From an uncultured Methylococcaceae bacterium (GTDB taxonomy: Bacteria > Pseudomonadota > Gammaproteobacteria > Methylococcales > Methylomonadaceae), in NCBI GenBank assembly GCA_903928685.1, contig CAIYRS010000115.1, forward strand, positions 1-64,000: a stretch of 64,000 nt of DNA, written 5' to 3'. Numbering within the stretch: position 1 is the stretch's first letter; every line of letters starts with the position of its first letter. The notes under the pieces were generated by a model that saw nothing but the letters and a program-made list of their open reading frames with translations, ran no database searches and had not been told where the DNA came from. A program made the position numbers and the translations under genes. Positions 8,230-18,704 of this stretch are shown one piece after another.

Positions 8230-9288
8230 ATGGGCAAAAATACGCAAATGTTAAATGAGCGCTCGCTACAGTTACTGAAAACATTGGTGGAGCGCTATAT
8301 CAACGACGGGCAGCCAGTGGGTTCGCGTGCTTTGTCGAAAGATTCTGACCTAAACCTAAGTCCGGCAACTATCCGTAATGTGATGGCAGATTTGGAAGAA
8401 TTAGGCTTGGTGCAATCGCCGCACACCTCGGCAGGGCGTGTGCCGACCGCCAGTGGCTACCGTTTGTTTGTTGATAGCCTGCTAACCGTCGGGCCGCTGA
8501 ATGCGGAGGAATTGTCGCGCTTACATCAAGGCTTGATTGTGCCTGAAGATAGCAGCCAAGTGATTGGCATGGCATCTAGGTTATTGTCCGAGCTGACGCA
8601 AATGGCGGGCGTGGTGACTTTGCCGAAGCGGGAAATTGTCTGCCTGCGCCATGTGGAATTTTTGCCGTTGTCCAATACCCGCGTACTGGTGATATTTGTC
8701 ACCAATGAACAGGAAGTCCACAACCGCATCATTCACACCACGCGGGTGTTTAACCAAGCCGAATTGCAATATGCAGGCAATTACCTCAATTCCATTTATG
8801 CAGGCCAAAGCCTTGCCAGTGTGATGGATGCCTTGGTGAAAGATTTGCAAACCACCCAAGAACATATCAACCAAGGCATGTTGGATGCCATCAAAATGGC
8901 GCAATTGGCATTCAGCCAAGAAACCACAAAAGATGATTATGTGCTGACCGGAGAAACCAATTTGATGGGTTTTTCTGAGCTTTCTGATATGGATAAATTA
9001 AAACAATTATTTGAAGCCTTCAGCCAAAAACAAGGTGTTATCCATTTGCTCGACCAAAGCATGAAAGCCGATGGCGTACAAATATTTATCGGCGAAGAAT
9101 CCGGTTATCAGGCTTTTAAGGATTGCAGCTTGGTGACTTCATCGTATTCCATTAGTGATGAAGTGGTGGGCGTATTAGGCGTGATTGGCCCGACCCGCAT
9201 GAACTATCAAAAAATTATTCCGTTTGTTGATGTCACCGCAAAATTATTAGGCGCAGCCTTGAATCCTAAAAGCGCATCCCCATTGTAA
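8230..9288 (+). CDS. hrcA: Heat-inducible transcription repressor HrcA
   Basis: Repressor of class I heat-shock genes; it binds CIRCE and is kept active by GroEL. The N-terminal winged helix is seen in LNERSLQLLKTLVERYINDG and LSPATIRNVMADLEELG, followed by the conserved SPHTSAGRVPTASGYR; the C-terminus has GEESGYQAF and the GVLGVIGPTRMNY motif. About 352 residues is normal. The ATG at 8230 is chosen over an in-frame TTG at 8218 because GAGGTGG lies just upstream of it. First gene of hrcA-grpE-dnaK-dnaJ. Confidence 0.96.
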   Translation: MGKNTQMLNERSLQLLKTLVERYINDGQPVGSRALSKDSDLNLSPATIRNVMADLEELGLVQSPHTSAGRVPTASGYRLFVDSLLTVGPLNAEELSRLHQGLIVPEDSSQVIGMASRLLSELTQMAGVVTLPKREIVCLRHVEFLPLSNTRVLVIFVTNEQEVHNRIIHTTRVFNQAELQYAGNYLNSIYAGQSLASVMDALVKDLQTTQEHINQGMLDAIKMAQLAFSQETTKDDYVLTGETNLMGFSELSDMDKLKQLFEAFSQKQGVIHLLDQSMKADGVQIFIGEESGYQAFKDCSLVTSSYSISDEVVGVLGVIGPTRMNYQKIIPFVDVTAKLLGAALNPKSASPL

Positions 9289-9299
9289 GCGGCTGAGAA

Positions 9300-9347
9300 G
9301 GTGTTTTAAAAGCGGCAACGCCGATCGTCGTGCACTTTTAAAACACC
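9300..9347 (+). promoter_or_regulatory. 13-bp inverted repeat between hrcA and grpE
   Basis: GGTGTTTTAAAAG (9300-9312) and CTTTTAAAACACC (9335-9347) pair perfectly around a 22-base loop that itself holds a small CGGC/GCCG stem. It lies in the 100-base gap between hrcA and grpE. There is no T-tract after it. It could be an RNA processing or stabilising hairpin that sets the ratio of repressor to chaperone, or a protein site; the role is inferred only from position. Confidence 0.65.
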
Positions 9348-9389
9348 ATCTTCATAACCTAACTAACATTTATCTTTTAAGGTACAGCG

Positions 9390-10007
9390 ATGAGTACAAA
9401 TCAGGACGCGCCAATTGAGGAAACGCCAGTAGCGGCGGAGCCGGCACTGGAAGAAACCGTGGTAACAGGCGAAATTGTTGAAGACGATATTGCAGAAGAC
9501 ACATTAACCGCTGAGGCAGCGCCGCAAGCCAGTATTGAAGTCTTACAAAAAGCGTTGCTGGAAAGCCAGCAAGCGGCCCAAGAAAATTGGGATAAGGCAT
9601 TACGTATCCAAGCGGAAATGGAAAATTTGAAACGGCGCACCCAAAAAGATTTGGATGATGCCCGTAAATACGCCTTGACCAGTTTTTCTAAAGAATTGTT
9701 GCCCGTTTTGGATAGCTTAGTTTTAGGCTTGCAAGCGGCAACAGGCGATGGCGAAGACGTACAGAAATTCCGCGAAGGCAGCGAGTTGACTTTGCGCCAA
9801 TTGGAAACGGCATTTACTAAATTTAATATCACCGAAATCAATCCGGTTGGTGAAGTGTTTAATGCCGAACAGCACCAAGCGATGGTGATGCAAGCAGTAG
9901 AAGGCGCAGAGCCGAATACCGTCGTTAACGTATTCCAAAAAGGCTATCTTTTAAACGGACGGTTATTGCGTCCGGCATTGGTTGTCGTAGCCAAAGCAGC
10001 AGAATAA
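9390..10007 (+). CDS. grpE: Nucleotide exchange factor GrpE
   Basis: Exchange factor that releases ADP from DnaK. The first ~50 residues are acidic and probably disordered; a long coiled coil follows (about 55-125, including RIQAEMENLKRRTQKDLDDA), then the four-helix and beta-wing part with INPVGEVFNAEQHQAM and VVNVFQKGYLLNGRLLRPA. The 205-residue length is typical. It lies between hrcA and dnaK in the standard heat-shock order, with AAGG upstream of the ATG. Confidence 0.96.
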   Translation: MSTNQDAPIEETPVAAEPALEETVVTGEIVEDDIAEDTLTAEAAPQASIEVLQKALLESQQAAQENWDKALRIQAEMENLKRRTQKDLDDARKYALTSFSKELLPVLDSLVLGLQAATGDGEDVQKFREGSELTLRQLETAFTKFNITEINPVGEVFNAEQHQAMVMQAVEGAEPNTVVNVFQKGYLLNGRLLRPALVVVAKAAE

Positions 10008-10086
10008 TTTAGGCTTGAAATAAAAATAAACAGCCTCATATCGACAACAACATTAACAAAAACAAATTCAAGTCTGGAGACATTCA

Positions 10087-12003
10087 ATGGCTAAAATCAT
10101 AGGTATAGATTTAGGAACAACTAATTCTTGCGTTGCGGTGCTAGAAAACGGCGTAGCGAAAGTAATTGAAAACAGCGAAGGCGCGCGTACTACGCCGTCT
10201 ATTATTGCTTTCACTAGCGATGACGAAGTACTGGTTGGTCAATCAGCAAAACGCCAAGCGGTAACCAATCCACAAAACACTTTGTTTGCGATCAAACGTT
10301 TAATCGGTCGCCGTTTTAAAGATGATGTTGTACAAAAAGACATCAAAATGGTGCCTTACAACATCGTAGAAGCAGAAAACGGCGATGCCTGGGTTGAAGT
10401 TCGTGGCAAAAAAATGGCCTCACCTGAAATTTCAGCACGTATCTTAATGAAGTTGAAAAAAGATGCCGAAGCGTATTTGGGTGAAGAAGTGACCGAAGCG
10501 GTTATCACCGTACCGGCTTACTTCAACGACTCACAACGCCAAGCCACCAAAGATGCCGGACGTATCGCTGGTTTGGATGTAAAACGTATCATCAACGAAC
10601 CAACCGCATCTGCATTAGCGTTCGGTATGGATAAGCCAAAAGGCGACACCAAAATTGCCGTTTATGACTTAGGTGGCGGTACTTTTGACGTATCTATCAT
10701 CGAGATTGCTGAAATCGACGGCGAACATCAATTTGAAGTATTGGCAACCAATGGCGATACTTTCTTAGGTGGTGAAGATTTTGACGCCCGCATTATCGAA
10801 TTCTTGGTAAGCGAATTCAAAAAAGACAGCGGCGTGGATTTGCACAGCGATCCTTTGGCGTTGCAACGTTTGAAAGAAGCGGCAGAAAAAGCCAAAATCG
10901 AATTGTCGTCTAGCCAACAAACCGATATTAACTTGCCGTACATCACTGCTGATGCCACCGGCCCTAAGCATTTAAATATCAAGCTGACCCGCGCCAAATT
11001 GGAATCGTTGGTTGAAGAATTGATTAACCGCACCAAAGGCCCTTGTGAAATGGCCTTGAAAGACGCGGGCTTAAGCGCTGCACAAATTGACGACGTTATT
11101 TTGGTTGGCGGTCAAACCCGTATGCCAAAAGTACAAGACATGGTAAAAACCATTTTTGGTAAAGAGCCACGCAAAGACGTTAACCCAGACGAAGCAGTAG
11201 CTTTGGGCGCGGCTATCCAAGCGGGCGTTTTAGGCGGCGAAGTCAAAGACGTGTTGCTGCTGGACGTTATCCCGTTATCACTGGGTATTGAAACCATGGG
11301 CGGTGTGTTGACCAAATTGATTGAGAAAAACACCACTATCCCAACCAATGCCGCGCAAGTGTTCTCAACAGCTGATGATAACCAAACCGCCGTAACCATC
11401 CATGTGTTGCAAGGCGAGCGGGAAATGGCAGCGGCTAACAAATCTTTAGGCCGTTTCGATTTGGCAGATATTCCACCTGCACCACGTGGCGTACCGCAAA
11501 TTGAAGTATCTTTTGATATTGATGCCAACGGTATTTTGAATGTATCAGCAAAAGACAAAGCCACTGGCAAAAAACAATCTATCGTCATCAAAGCGTCTAG
11601 CGGTTTGTCGGATGAAGAAGTTGATCGCATGATTAAAGATGCCGAAGCCCATGCTGATGAAGACCGTAAATTGGTTGAATTGGTACAGGCCCGTAACCAT
11701 GCCGATGGCATGATCCACGCCACTGAAAAATCCCTGAAAGAATTGGGCGAACAAGTGGACGCGGCAGAAAAATCATCAATTGAAGCGGCTATCGAAGCGC
11801 TGAAAGAAGTGGTCAGAGGCGATGATAAAGCGGTAATTGAAGAAAAAACCAACGCCCTGACAGAAATCGCTGGAAAATTGGCGGAGCGCGTTTACGCACA
11901 AGCAGGCGCAGGCGATGCTTCTGCCGCCGATAACCAAAGCCACGCGGCTGACGACAATGTTGTCGATGCTGAGTTTGAAGAAGTGAAGGACGATAAAAAA
12001 TAA
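10087..12003 (+). CDS. dnaK: Molecular chaperone DnaK (Hsp70)
   Basis: ATP-dependent chaperone. The nucleotide domain begins [18 protein letters not shown] and contains [29 protein letters not shown] and [14 protein letters not shown]; the interdomain linker [18 protein letters not shown] leads to the substrate domain and lid. The C-terminus ends with the acidic tail EEVKDDKK. 638 residues is the standard length. A GGAGA ribosome site precedes the ATG. It is followed by a strong terminator, so dnaJ may be made partly by read-through. Confidence 0.98.
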   Translation: MAKIIGIDLGTTNSCVAVLENGVAKVIENSEGARTTPSIIAFTSDDEVLVGQSAKRQAVTNPQNTLFAIKRLIGRRFKDDVVQKDIKMVPYNIVEAENGDAWVEVRGKKMASPEISARILMKLKKDAEAYLGEEVTEAVITVPAYFNDSQRQATKDAGRIAGLDVKRIINEPTASALAFGMDKPKGDTKIAVYDLGGGTFDVSIIEIAEIDGEHQFEVLATNGDTFLGGEDFDARIIEFLVSEFKKDSGVDLHSDPLALQRLKEAAEKAKIELSSSQQTDINLPYITADATGPKHLNIKLTRAKLESLVEELINRTKGPCEMALKDAGLSAAQIDDVILVGGQTRMPKVQDMVKTIFGKEPRKDVNPDEAVALGAAIQAGVLGGEVKDVLLLDVIPLSLGIETMGGVLTKLIEKNTTIPTNAAQVFSTADDNQTAVTIHVLQGEREMAAANKSLGRFDLADIPPAPRGVPQIEVSFDIDANGILNVSAKDKATGKKQSIVIKASSGLSDEEVDRMIKDAEAHADEDRKLVELVQARNHADGMIHATEKSLKELGEQVDAAEKSSIEAAIEALKEVVRGDDKAVIEEKTNALTEIAGKLAERVYAQAGAGDASAADNQSHAADDNVVDAEFEEVKDDKK

Positions 12004-12026
12004 TTTTATCGGCTAATTAAATTATG

Positions 12027-12062
12027 GGCAGGATTTAACCATCGTTGAATCCTGCCTTTTTC
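12027..12062 (+). terminator. Rho-independent terminator between dnaK and dnaJ
   Basis: GGCAGGATT (12027-12035) pairs with AATCCTGCC (12048-12056) and is followed by TTTTTCC. It lies 24 bases after the dnaK stop. It would lower dnaJ expression relative to dnaK unless dnaJ has its own promoter. Confidence 0.85.
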
Positions 12063-12086
12063 CTTTTATGATAGGGCAACTCTAAT

Positions 12087-12132
12087 TAATTTTAATAATC
12101 GGTCAATTTCTTGTGGACGATTATTAAAATTA
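12087..12132 (+). promoter_or_regulatory. Perfect 15-bp AT-rich inverted repeat upstream of dnaJ
   Basis: TAATTTTAATAATCG (12087-12101) and CGATTATTAAAATTA (12118-12132) are exact complements around a 16-base spacer. The repeat ends 21 bases before the dnaJ ATG. It could be a binding site for a dimeric regulator or a leader hairpin in the dnaJ transcript; no T-tract follows, so it is not a terminator. No other copy was seen. Confidence 0.7.
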
Positions 12133-12153
12133 AATAACCAAGGCTAAATAAAC

Positions 12154-13287
12154 ATGGCAGCAAAAGAAGATTTTTACAAACTGCTGGGCGTGGAGCGTAA
12201 CGCCAGTGATGAGGAAATCAAAAAAAGCTATCGCAAGATGGCGATGAAATTCCATCCTGACCGTAACAAAGATGATCCGGAAACCGCAGAAGCCAAATTT
12301 AAGCAAATTAAAGAGGCTTACGAAATATTGTCCGACGCGAAAAAGCGTGCCGCTTATGACCAGTTTGGCCATGCAGGCGTTGACCCTTCTATGGGTGGGC
12401 GTGGCGGTGCAGGTGGTTTTGGCGCAGAAGGCTTTAGCGATATTTTTGGCGATGTTTTTGGCGATATTTTCGGTGGCGGCGGACGTTCGCGTGGCGGTGT
12501 CCAACGTGGCGCAGATTTACGCTATAACTTGGAAATCACTTTAGAAGAAGCCGTTGCTGGCACGGAGCAAAAAATCCGTATTCCGGTGTTAACCGCTTGT
12601 GGCGAATGTGCCGGAACTGGTGCCAAAAAAGGCTCTTCCCCTATCATTTGTACAACCTGCCACGGTCACGGTCAGGTGCGTATGCAGCAAGGCTTTTTCT
12701 CGGTGCAGCAAGCCTGTCCGACTTGCCGTGGTACAGGCAAACAAATTAAAGACCCTTGCGGGAAATGTTATGGCCAAGGTCGGGTGCAGGAATCAAAAAC
12801 CTTGTCGGCAAAAATCCCCGCAGGCGTCGATACTGGCGACCGTATCCGTTTGACAGGTGAAGGTGAAGCTGGCGAACGTGGTGGTCCGGCAGGTGATTTG
12901 TATGTGGAAATCCGCGTTAAACAACACGATATTTTTGTGCGTGATGGCGCTAACTTGTATTGCGAAGTGCCGATTAGTTTTGTTACCGCCTGTTTAGGTG
13001 ATGAAATTAAAGTGCCTACCTTGGATGGTAGCGTCATGCTGAAAATCCCGGCGGAAACCCAAACAGCCAAGCAGTTTAGATTGCGCGGCAAAGGCGTTAA
13101 GCCAGTTCGCGGCGGCCCAGTGGGCGATTTGTTGTGTAAAGTGCTGGTGGAAACTCCTGTTAATCTGACTAAGGAACAAAAAGCCTTAGTGGAAAAATTA
13201 GGTGAATCTTTAACTGGCGGTGGTAAGCACCATAGTCCGCAAGAGCATTCCTTTTTAGACCGGGTAAAAAACTTTTTTGATTTGTAA
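12154..13287 (+). CDS. dnaJ: Co-chaperone DnaJ (Hsp40)
   Basis: Activates the ATPase of DnaK and delivers substrates. The J domain (1-70) has the HPD motif (KFHPDRN); a Gly/Phe-rich linker follows (about 75-115); then four zinc-binding CxxCxGxG repeats ([32 protein letters not shown]), and the C-terminal substrate domains. 377 residues is standard. The start has AAGG upstream. Last of the hrcA-grpE-dnaK-dnaJ group and 10 bases ahead of dapB. Confidence 0.98.
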   Translation: MAAKEDFYKLLGVERNASDEEIKKSYRKMAMKFHPDRNKDDPETAEAKFKQIKEAYEILSDAKKRAAYDQFGHAGVDPSMGGRGGAGGFGAEGFSDIFGDVFGDIFGGGGRSRGGVQRGADLRYNLEITLEEAVAGTEQKIRIPVLTACGECAGTGAKKGSSPIICTTCHGHGQVRMQQGFFSVQQACPTCRGTGKQIKDPCGKCYGQGRVQESKTLSAKIPAGVDTGDRIRLTGEGEAGERGGPAGDLYVEIRVKQHDIFVRDGANLYCEVPISFVTACLGDEIKVPTLDGSVMLKIPAETQTAKQFRLRGKGVKPVRGGPVGDLLCKVLVETPVNLTKEQKALVEKLGESLTGGGKHHSPQEHSFLDRVKNFFDL

Positions 13288-13294
13288 TGGATAG

Positions 13295-14104
<810 letters not shown>

Positions 14105-14181
14105 ATGCCAGGTTTTTGCACTTTCTGGATGGCTTGTCGGTCATTAGGTTTTGATAGGGACATCCAGCAAGTGCATTAATT

Positions 14182-15141
14182 ATGGCTAAGGTATTAGTAA
14201 CAGGGGCTAGTGGTTTTATCGGCAAGGCGTTGTGTTTGGCCTTAGCTAAACAAGCGGATGTTTATGCCGTTGTCCGCCAATTTATTCAGGATGACTCGTT
14301 AGCCTCTGTCCAGCAAATTCAAGTTGCCAACATTGATGGCGATACCGATTGGTCAGCGGAATTACAAGGGATTGATGTTGTTGTCCATCTTGCTGCTAGA
14401 GTCCATGTTTTAAATGATACCGCCGCTGATCCGCTAGCGGCGTTTCGCAAAACCAATGTTGATGGCACGGTTAATCTTGCCAAGCAAGCACAACAAGCCG
14501 GAGTATCGCGCTTTGTTTTTCTCAGCTCTATTAAAGTAAATGGCGAAGCTACCGAGTCGGGCAAGCCATTCACCCCTGAAGACAATCCCAATCCTTCCGA
14601 TGCCTACGGCCAATCTAAACTAGAAGCCGAGCAAGCTTTGTTGGCTTTCAGTGCTAATCAGGCCATGTCTGTGGTCATCATCCGCCCACCGCTAGTTTAC
14701 GGGCCAGGTGTTAAAGCCAATTTTCTCGCGTTGATACGCATTTTAAACCAGCGTATGCCCTTGCCGTTTGCCGCTGTCCATAATCGTCGTAGCCTTGTTG
14801 CCCTCGATAATTTGGTCGATTTAATTATCACCTGCTGTTGGCATCCGGCGGCGGCAAACCAGATTTTTTTGGTAAGTGATGGTGATGATTTATCCACTAC
14901 CCGGTTATTGCGGGAAATTTCCCAAGCGTTAGCAAAGCCAGCGCTGCTGCTTGCTGTGCCGACAAAATGGCTATTATTGGTCGCAAAATTACTGGGTAAA
15001 CAAGCGGTGCTTTCGCGTTTATGTGGCAATTTACAGGTGGATATTAGTAAAACCCGGCGACTATTGGCTTGGCAGCCGCCAGTCAGTGTTGACCAAGGCA
15101 TACAAAAAACCGTGCAACATTATTTAAATTCATGCAAATAA
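14182..15141 (+). CDS. NAD-dependent nucleotide-sugar epimerase/dehydratase
   Basis: Extended short-chain dehydrogenase acting on a nucleotide sugar for surface polysaccharide. Rossmann motif GASGFIGKAL is near residue 7, the NAD-binding region contains VVHLAARVHV, the catalytic serines appear in FLSSIKVNGE and the YxxxK motif is YGQSK. 319 residues; resembles the WbpK/GalE-like epimerases that stand next to WbpL-type transferases. It overlaps the downstream transferase by 10 bases. The exact sugar cannot be read from the sequence. Confidence 0.9.
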   Translation: MAKVLVTGASGFIGKALCLALAKQADVYAVVRQFIQDDSLASVQQIQVANIDGDTDWSAELQGIDVVVHLAARVHVLNDTAADPLAAFRKTNVDGTVNLAKQAQQAGVSRFVFLSSIKVNGEATESGKPFTPEDNPNPSDAYGQSKLEAEQALLAFSANQAMSVVIIRPPLVYGPGVKANFLALIRILNQRMPLPFAAVHNRRSLVALDNLVDLIITCCWHPAAANQIFLVSDGDDLSTTRLLREISQALAKPALLLAVPTKWLLLVAKLLGKQAVLSRLCGNLQVDISKTRRLLAWQPPVSVDQGIQKTVQHYLNSCK

Positions 15142-16154
15142 TCAAAATTGCGGCATTTGCTATCACGGCATTTGGCCTATCATCTGCGTTAACTGGCTGG
15201 ATATGCCGACACGCACTCACCAATAGCTTGCTTGATGTGCCTAATGACCGAAGTTCCCATAAAATCCCGACACCCAGAGGCGGTGGCTTAGCCATTGTGG
15301 TGATTTTTTTGCTCGGCTTGCCGTTATTGTCGATAAACGCAGCAATCGCCGATCATTTATTTTGGGCGTTGTTGGGTTCAGGGGCTTTAGTGGCGGCGGT
15401 CGGTTTTATTGATGATCGCCAATCTGTCGCCGCCCGTTACCGATTGCTGGTGCATTTTGCTGCTGCGGCTTGGGCGCTGGTGTGTTTAGGCGGCATACCT
15501 GCTATCGTCATTTTTGGCTGGCCTATAGGTTCAGCGTGGGTTTTGTTTCCGCTTGCTATGGTCTACCTCGTTTGGTTATTAAACCTGTATAACTTTATGG
15601 ATGGCATTGATGGGCTTGCTGGCATAGAAGCCATTAGCGTTTGTTTGGGCGGTATTATCGTGGCTTTTATTACCGATAATGGGCAGTTTTGGGAATTGGT
15701 GTTGTTGGCAACGGTAACGGCTGGTTTTTTAGTCTGGAATTTTCCGCCTGCAAAGATTTTTATGGGTGATGTCGGTAGCGGCTTTATGGGCATAGTGCTG
15801 GCGATTTTTTCCTTACATGCCGCTAGTTTTTCCGCTGCGTCGTTTTCAGCTTGGTTAATTTTATTGGGTGTATTTATCGTCGATGCCAGTTGGACTTTAG
15901 CTAGACGTTTTCTACAAGGTGAAAAAGTCTATCAAGCCCATCGCAGCCATGCTTATCAACACGCTGCTAGCCATTATCAAAGCCATCGGCAAGTAACTTT
16001 AGCGGTAGCGGCAATCAATCTGTGTTGGTTATTGCCGCTGGCTTTGCTGGTTGCAATGCAATACTTAGATGGCTTGGTTGGTTTATTAATTGCTTATTGC
16101 CCATTAGTATTATTGGTAATGAAATTTAAAGCGGGAATTAAAGGCGAGTTTTGA
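15132..16154 (+). CDS. Polyprenyl-phosphate sugar-1-phosphate transferase, WecA/WbpL-like (GT4)
   Basis: Multi-pass membrane enzyme that starts a lipid-linked glycan by moving a sugar phosphate to undecaprenyl phosphate. About ten membrane segments are visible, with the family motifs FIDDRQSV, NLYNFMDGIDGLAG, IFMGDVGSGFMG and HRSHAYQ. The early sequence DRSSHKIPTPRGGG is also typical. 340 residues is normal. It overlaps the epimerase gene upstream and the dehydratase gene downstream (TGATG), so the three are translated together. Confidence 0.93.
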   Translation: MQIIKIAAFAITAFGLSSALTGWICRHALTNSLLDVPNDRSSHKIPTPRGGGLAIVVIFLLGLPLLSINAAIADHLFWALLGSGALVAAVGFIDDRQSVAARYRLLVHFAAAAWALVCLGGIPAIVIFGWPIGSAWVLFPLAMVYLVWLLNLYNFMDGIDGLAGIEAISVCLGGIIVAFITDNGQFWELVLLATVTAGFLVWNFPPAKIFMGDVGSGFMGIVLAIFSLHAASFSAASFSAWLILLGVFIVDASWTLARRFLQGEKVYQAHRSHAYQHAASHYQSHRQVTLAVAAINLCWLLPLALLVAMQYLDGLVGLLIAYCPLVLLVMKFKAGIKGEF

Positions 16155-18100
16155 TGGAATCTCAATTAGCGTATTGGTTTATTGGTTTATCGAGAACAAA
16201 GAAAGCCTGCATTTTAATAAGTGCCGATGTGTTTTTTTCGGTTTTTGCTCTGTGGGTGGCGTTCTCGCTACGCTGGGGGTATTTCTATGTGCCTAAAAAT
16301 AATGAATGGTTGTTGTTTGTTGCCGCACCGTTCATCGCCGTTCCGGTATTTATTCGCTTAGGCTTATATCGGGCGATTATCCGTTATATCGAGATACGGG
16401 CTTTATGGACGATTGTTCAAGCCACCGTTATTTATTCATTGATTTTTGCTGTCGTTATTTTTGAGTCAAGCATTTTAGGCATTCCCAGAACAGTGCCACC
16501 GTTAAACTGGTTGTTGATGTTGTTATTGGTGGGTAGTAGCCGATTTTTTGCCCGATGGTGGTTGCGGGATATTTATTTCCAAGTGACTGGTAAACGCAGT
16601 ATTACTAATGGCTACAAAAAAAATGTCATTATTTATGGTGCGGGTAGTGCGGGTATCCAGCTGGTTTCGGCATTAGCTCAAGGCCGTGAATTTCATCCTG
16701 TGGCTTTTGTTGATGATGACGTTTCGTTGCATAAACAAAAAATCAACGGTATAAAAATTTATCCGTTTTCTGCGTTGGGTTTTTTGATTAAGCGTTTTGC
16801 CGTCACCGATATTCTGTTGGCAATCCCTTCCGCTTCAAGGATGCGGGTCAGTGAAATCATCGGTTTACTTGAGCCGTATGCCGTACATGTGATGTCCATG
16901 CCGGGTCTGTCGGATATTGCCCAAGGTAAAGTCACTTTTGATGCTCTTCAAGAAATCAGTGTCGCGGATTTGTTGGGGCGTGATTGCGTGCCGCCAAACC
17001 CTGCGTTACTGCAAGCGAATATCATTAATCAAGTGGTGATGGTGACAGGTGCTGGCGGGTCAATTGGTTCTGAATTATGTCGGCAGATTATTTGTTTGCA
17101 ACCGACGACCTTGGTGTTGTTTGAGGCTTGCGAGTTTGCTTTGTACTCAGTCGAAAAAGAGCTAAGGCATCGGCTTGAGAAGGTTAAAAATGGTCAAGAC
17201 ATTAAAATAATTGCTATTTTGGGCTCGGTGGTTAACAAAGAAAGGCTGGTAAAAGTTTGCCAAACATTTGAAGTCCGAACCATTTATCACACGGCGGCCT
17301 ATAAGCATGTGCCGATTGTGGAAAAAAATCCTGGCGAAGCTATCTGGAATAATGTTTTCGGGACTTTAAATGCCGCCCAAGCGGCAATCGCTGCCAATGT
17401 CGGGACTTTTGTTTTAATTTCTACCGATAAAGCCGTGCGCCCAACAAATACCATGGGCGCTACTAAACGTTTTGGTGAGTTAATTTTACAAGCCTTAAGT
17501 TTGGAAAGGGCAAATCAATCCGGCACGCGATTTACTATGGTGAGGTTTGGCAATGTCTTGGATTCTTCTGGCTCTGTTGTGCCGTTGTTTCGTGAGCAAA
17601 TAGCCAGAGGCGGGCCAGTAACGGTGACTGATGCCAATATCACCCGTTATTTTATGACTATTCCAGAAGCCGCCCAGTTGGTTATCCAAGCGGGGGCAAT
17701 GGGGCAGGGCGGTGATGTCTTTGTTTTAGATATGGGTGAGCCGATACGCATTTTGGATTTGGCAAAACGCATGATCCATTTGAGTGGTTTAGAAATAAAA
17801 GATATAGATCATCCACATGGTGAGATTGAAATTTGTTTTACAGGCCTAAGGCCAGGTGAAAAGCTTTACGAAGAATTGCTGATTGGTGATAAGGTTTGCG
17901 AAACCGAACACCCCCGTATTATGCGGGCTGAGGAACAAGTCATTACTTGGCAAGCCTTGTCTTTATCGCTAAGCGCTTTGGAGCAAGCAACCTTAAATGA
18001 TGACTTTGAGACGGTAAGGTCGATATTTAAAGAGACTGTCGCCGGATTTAATCCCCAATGCGAAATACGGGATTTATTGTGGAAACAAAACAAAAAATAA
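16154..18100 (+). CDS. Membrane nucleotide-sugar 4,6-dehydratase, WbpM/CapD-like
   Basis: Large membrane-bound dehydratase making 4-keto-6-deoxy sugars for O-antigen or capsule. Four N-terminal membrane segments, a first Rossmann region (GAGSAGIQLVSAL) and a second catalytic SDR domain (VTGAGGSIGSELCRQI). The catalytic motif reads TDKAVRPTNTMGATK, with Met where other SDR enzymes have Tyr, as is usual for WbpM/FlaA1 relatives. About 648 residues. The ATG at 16154 overlaps the previous stop and is preferred over the TTG at 16151. End of a three-gene polysaccharide operon. Confidence 0.93.
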   Translation: MESQLAYWFIGLSRTKKACILISADVFFSVFALWVAFSLRWGYFYVPKNNEWLLFVAAPFIAVPVFIRLGLYRAIIRYIEIRALWTIVQATVIYSLIFAVVIFESSILGIPRTVPPLNWLLMLLLVGSSRFFARWWLRDIYFQVTGKRSITNGYKKNVIIYGAGSAGIQLVSALAQGREFHPVAFVDDDVSLHKQKINGIKIYPFSALGFLIKRFAVTDILLAIPSASRMRVSEIIGLLEPYAVHVMSMPGLSDIAQGKVTFDALQEISVADLLGRDCVPPNPALLQANIINQVVMVTGAGGSIGSELCRQIICLQPTTLVLFEACEFALYSVEKELRHRLEKVKNGQDIKIIAILGSVVNKERLVKVCQTFEVRTIYHTAAYKHVPIVEKNPGEAIWNNVFGTLNAAQAAIAANVGTFVLISTDKAVRPTNTMGATKRFGELILQALSLERANQSGTRFTMVRFGNVLDSSGSVVPLFREQIARGGPVTVTDANITRYFMTIPEAAQLVIQAGAMGQGGDVFVLDMGEPIRILDLAKRMIHLSGLEIKDIDHPHGEIEICFTGLRPGEKLYEELLIGDKVCETEHPRIMRAEEQVITWQALSLSLSALEQATLNDDFETVRSIFKETVAGFNPQCEIRDLLWKQNKK

Positions 18101-18121
18101 TCTGATACAGAAATCGTGGGC

Positions 18122-18157
18122 AAAAAAAACCTCCAAATGCCAACTGGCAGAAGGAGG
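18122..18157 (-). terminator. Rho-independent terminator of the small membrane ORF
   Basis: On the minus strand CCTCC-TTC-TGCCA pairs with TGGCA-TTT-GGAGG and is followed by eight T (plus-strand A run 18122-18129). It lies about 75 bases after the stop of the 50-residue ORF at 18233-18385. Another stem, AAGCAGTA with TACTGCTT (18165-18195), lies between them. Confidence 0.8.
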
Positions 18158-18232
18158 TGAAAATCAAGCAGTATGTTATGAGGAGTTACTGCTTGTGGGT
18201 ATAACACCAGGAGGTAGTTAAATCGACAGCAC

Positions 18233-18385
18233 CTAACTTTTCAGTTGGGCTCTGATGACAATGTTGCTATAAATGGCAGCACTGGCAAATAATACGGTGG
18301 AAACAATGAACTGTCCGGAAATGAAACTCCAAATGCCGGCAATAAACATCAAGCCAATAAGGATGTCTTTTTTGTAGTCGTTCAT
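18233..18385 (-). CDS. Small membrane protein, 50 residues, unknown function
   Basis: An ORF of 50 codons reads MNDYKKDILIGLMF at the N-terminus and ends with VIRAQLKS. Two hydrophobic stretches (about residues 8-24 and 26-43) suggest a small double-pass or hairpin membrane protein. AGAGG lies 8 bases before the ATG and a good terminator follows, so this has all signs of a real short gene. It is divergent from the LysR gene. I do not recognise the family. Confidence 0.7.
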   Translation of the reverse strand: MNDYKKDILIGLMFIAGIWSFISGQFIVSTVLFASAAIYSNIVIRAQLKS

Positions 18386-18704
18386 GGGTAAAGCCTCTAA
18401 GATTAATGAAAATCCGTTGTTTTAGGCAGCTATTGCTTAAATAACTTATCGATAGATTGCATCTAGTGCCAACTTGCTGGTTATAATACAGAGATATTTT
18501 TTGGATACAATGTCCGTATTAATAAATGGATTATCAATTTTTGTGAAATAATTAAAATGTCAAGAACTTTATTGGTATATTTGAACTAATTTTCAAAACC
18601 CCAATACCAGCAGCGAAGACAGGATACCCAAGCAAAAGCGGTGATTTTTGCTCAAATAATAATTAATCGTGGTAACTATTTTTCTAGGAATGCGAGGAGC
18701 ATAA
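18386..18704. other. Intergenic region between the small ORF and the LysR gene
   Basis: AT-rich region holding the divergent control signals of the small minus-strand ORF and the LysR gene. On the plus strand TTGCAT (18457-18462) and TATAAT (18482-18487), 19 bases apart, could be a promoter. No gene or clear repeat was seen. Confidence 0.45.

Noticed and set aside
10728-11852. Long minus-strand ORFs across dnaK
   Set aside because: Antisense shadows of a strongly coding gene with serine-rich low-complexity translations and no ribosome sites.
18150-18200. Short leader peptide with SD-like AAGGAGGTGA on the plus strand
   Set aside because: The SD-like bases are one arm of the minus-strand terminator; the frame after them is only about 15 codons.
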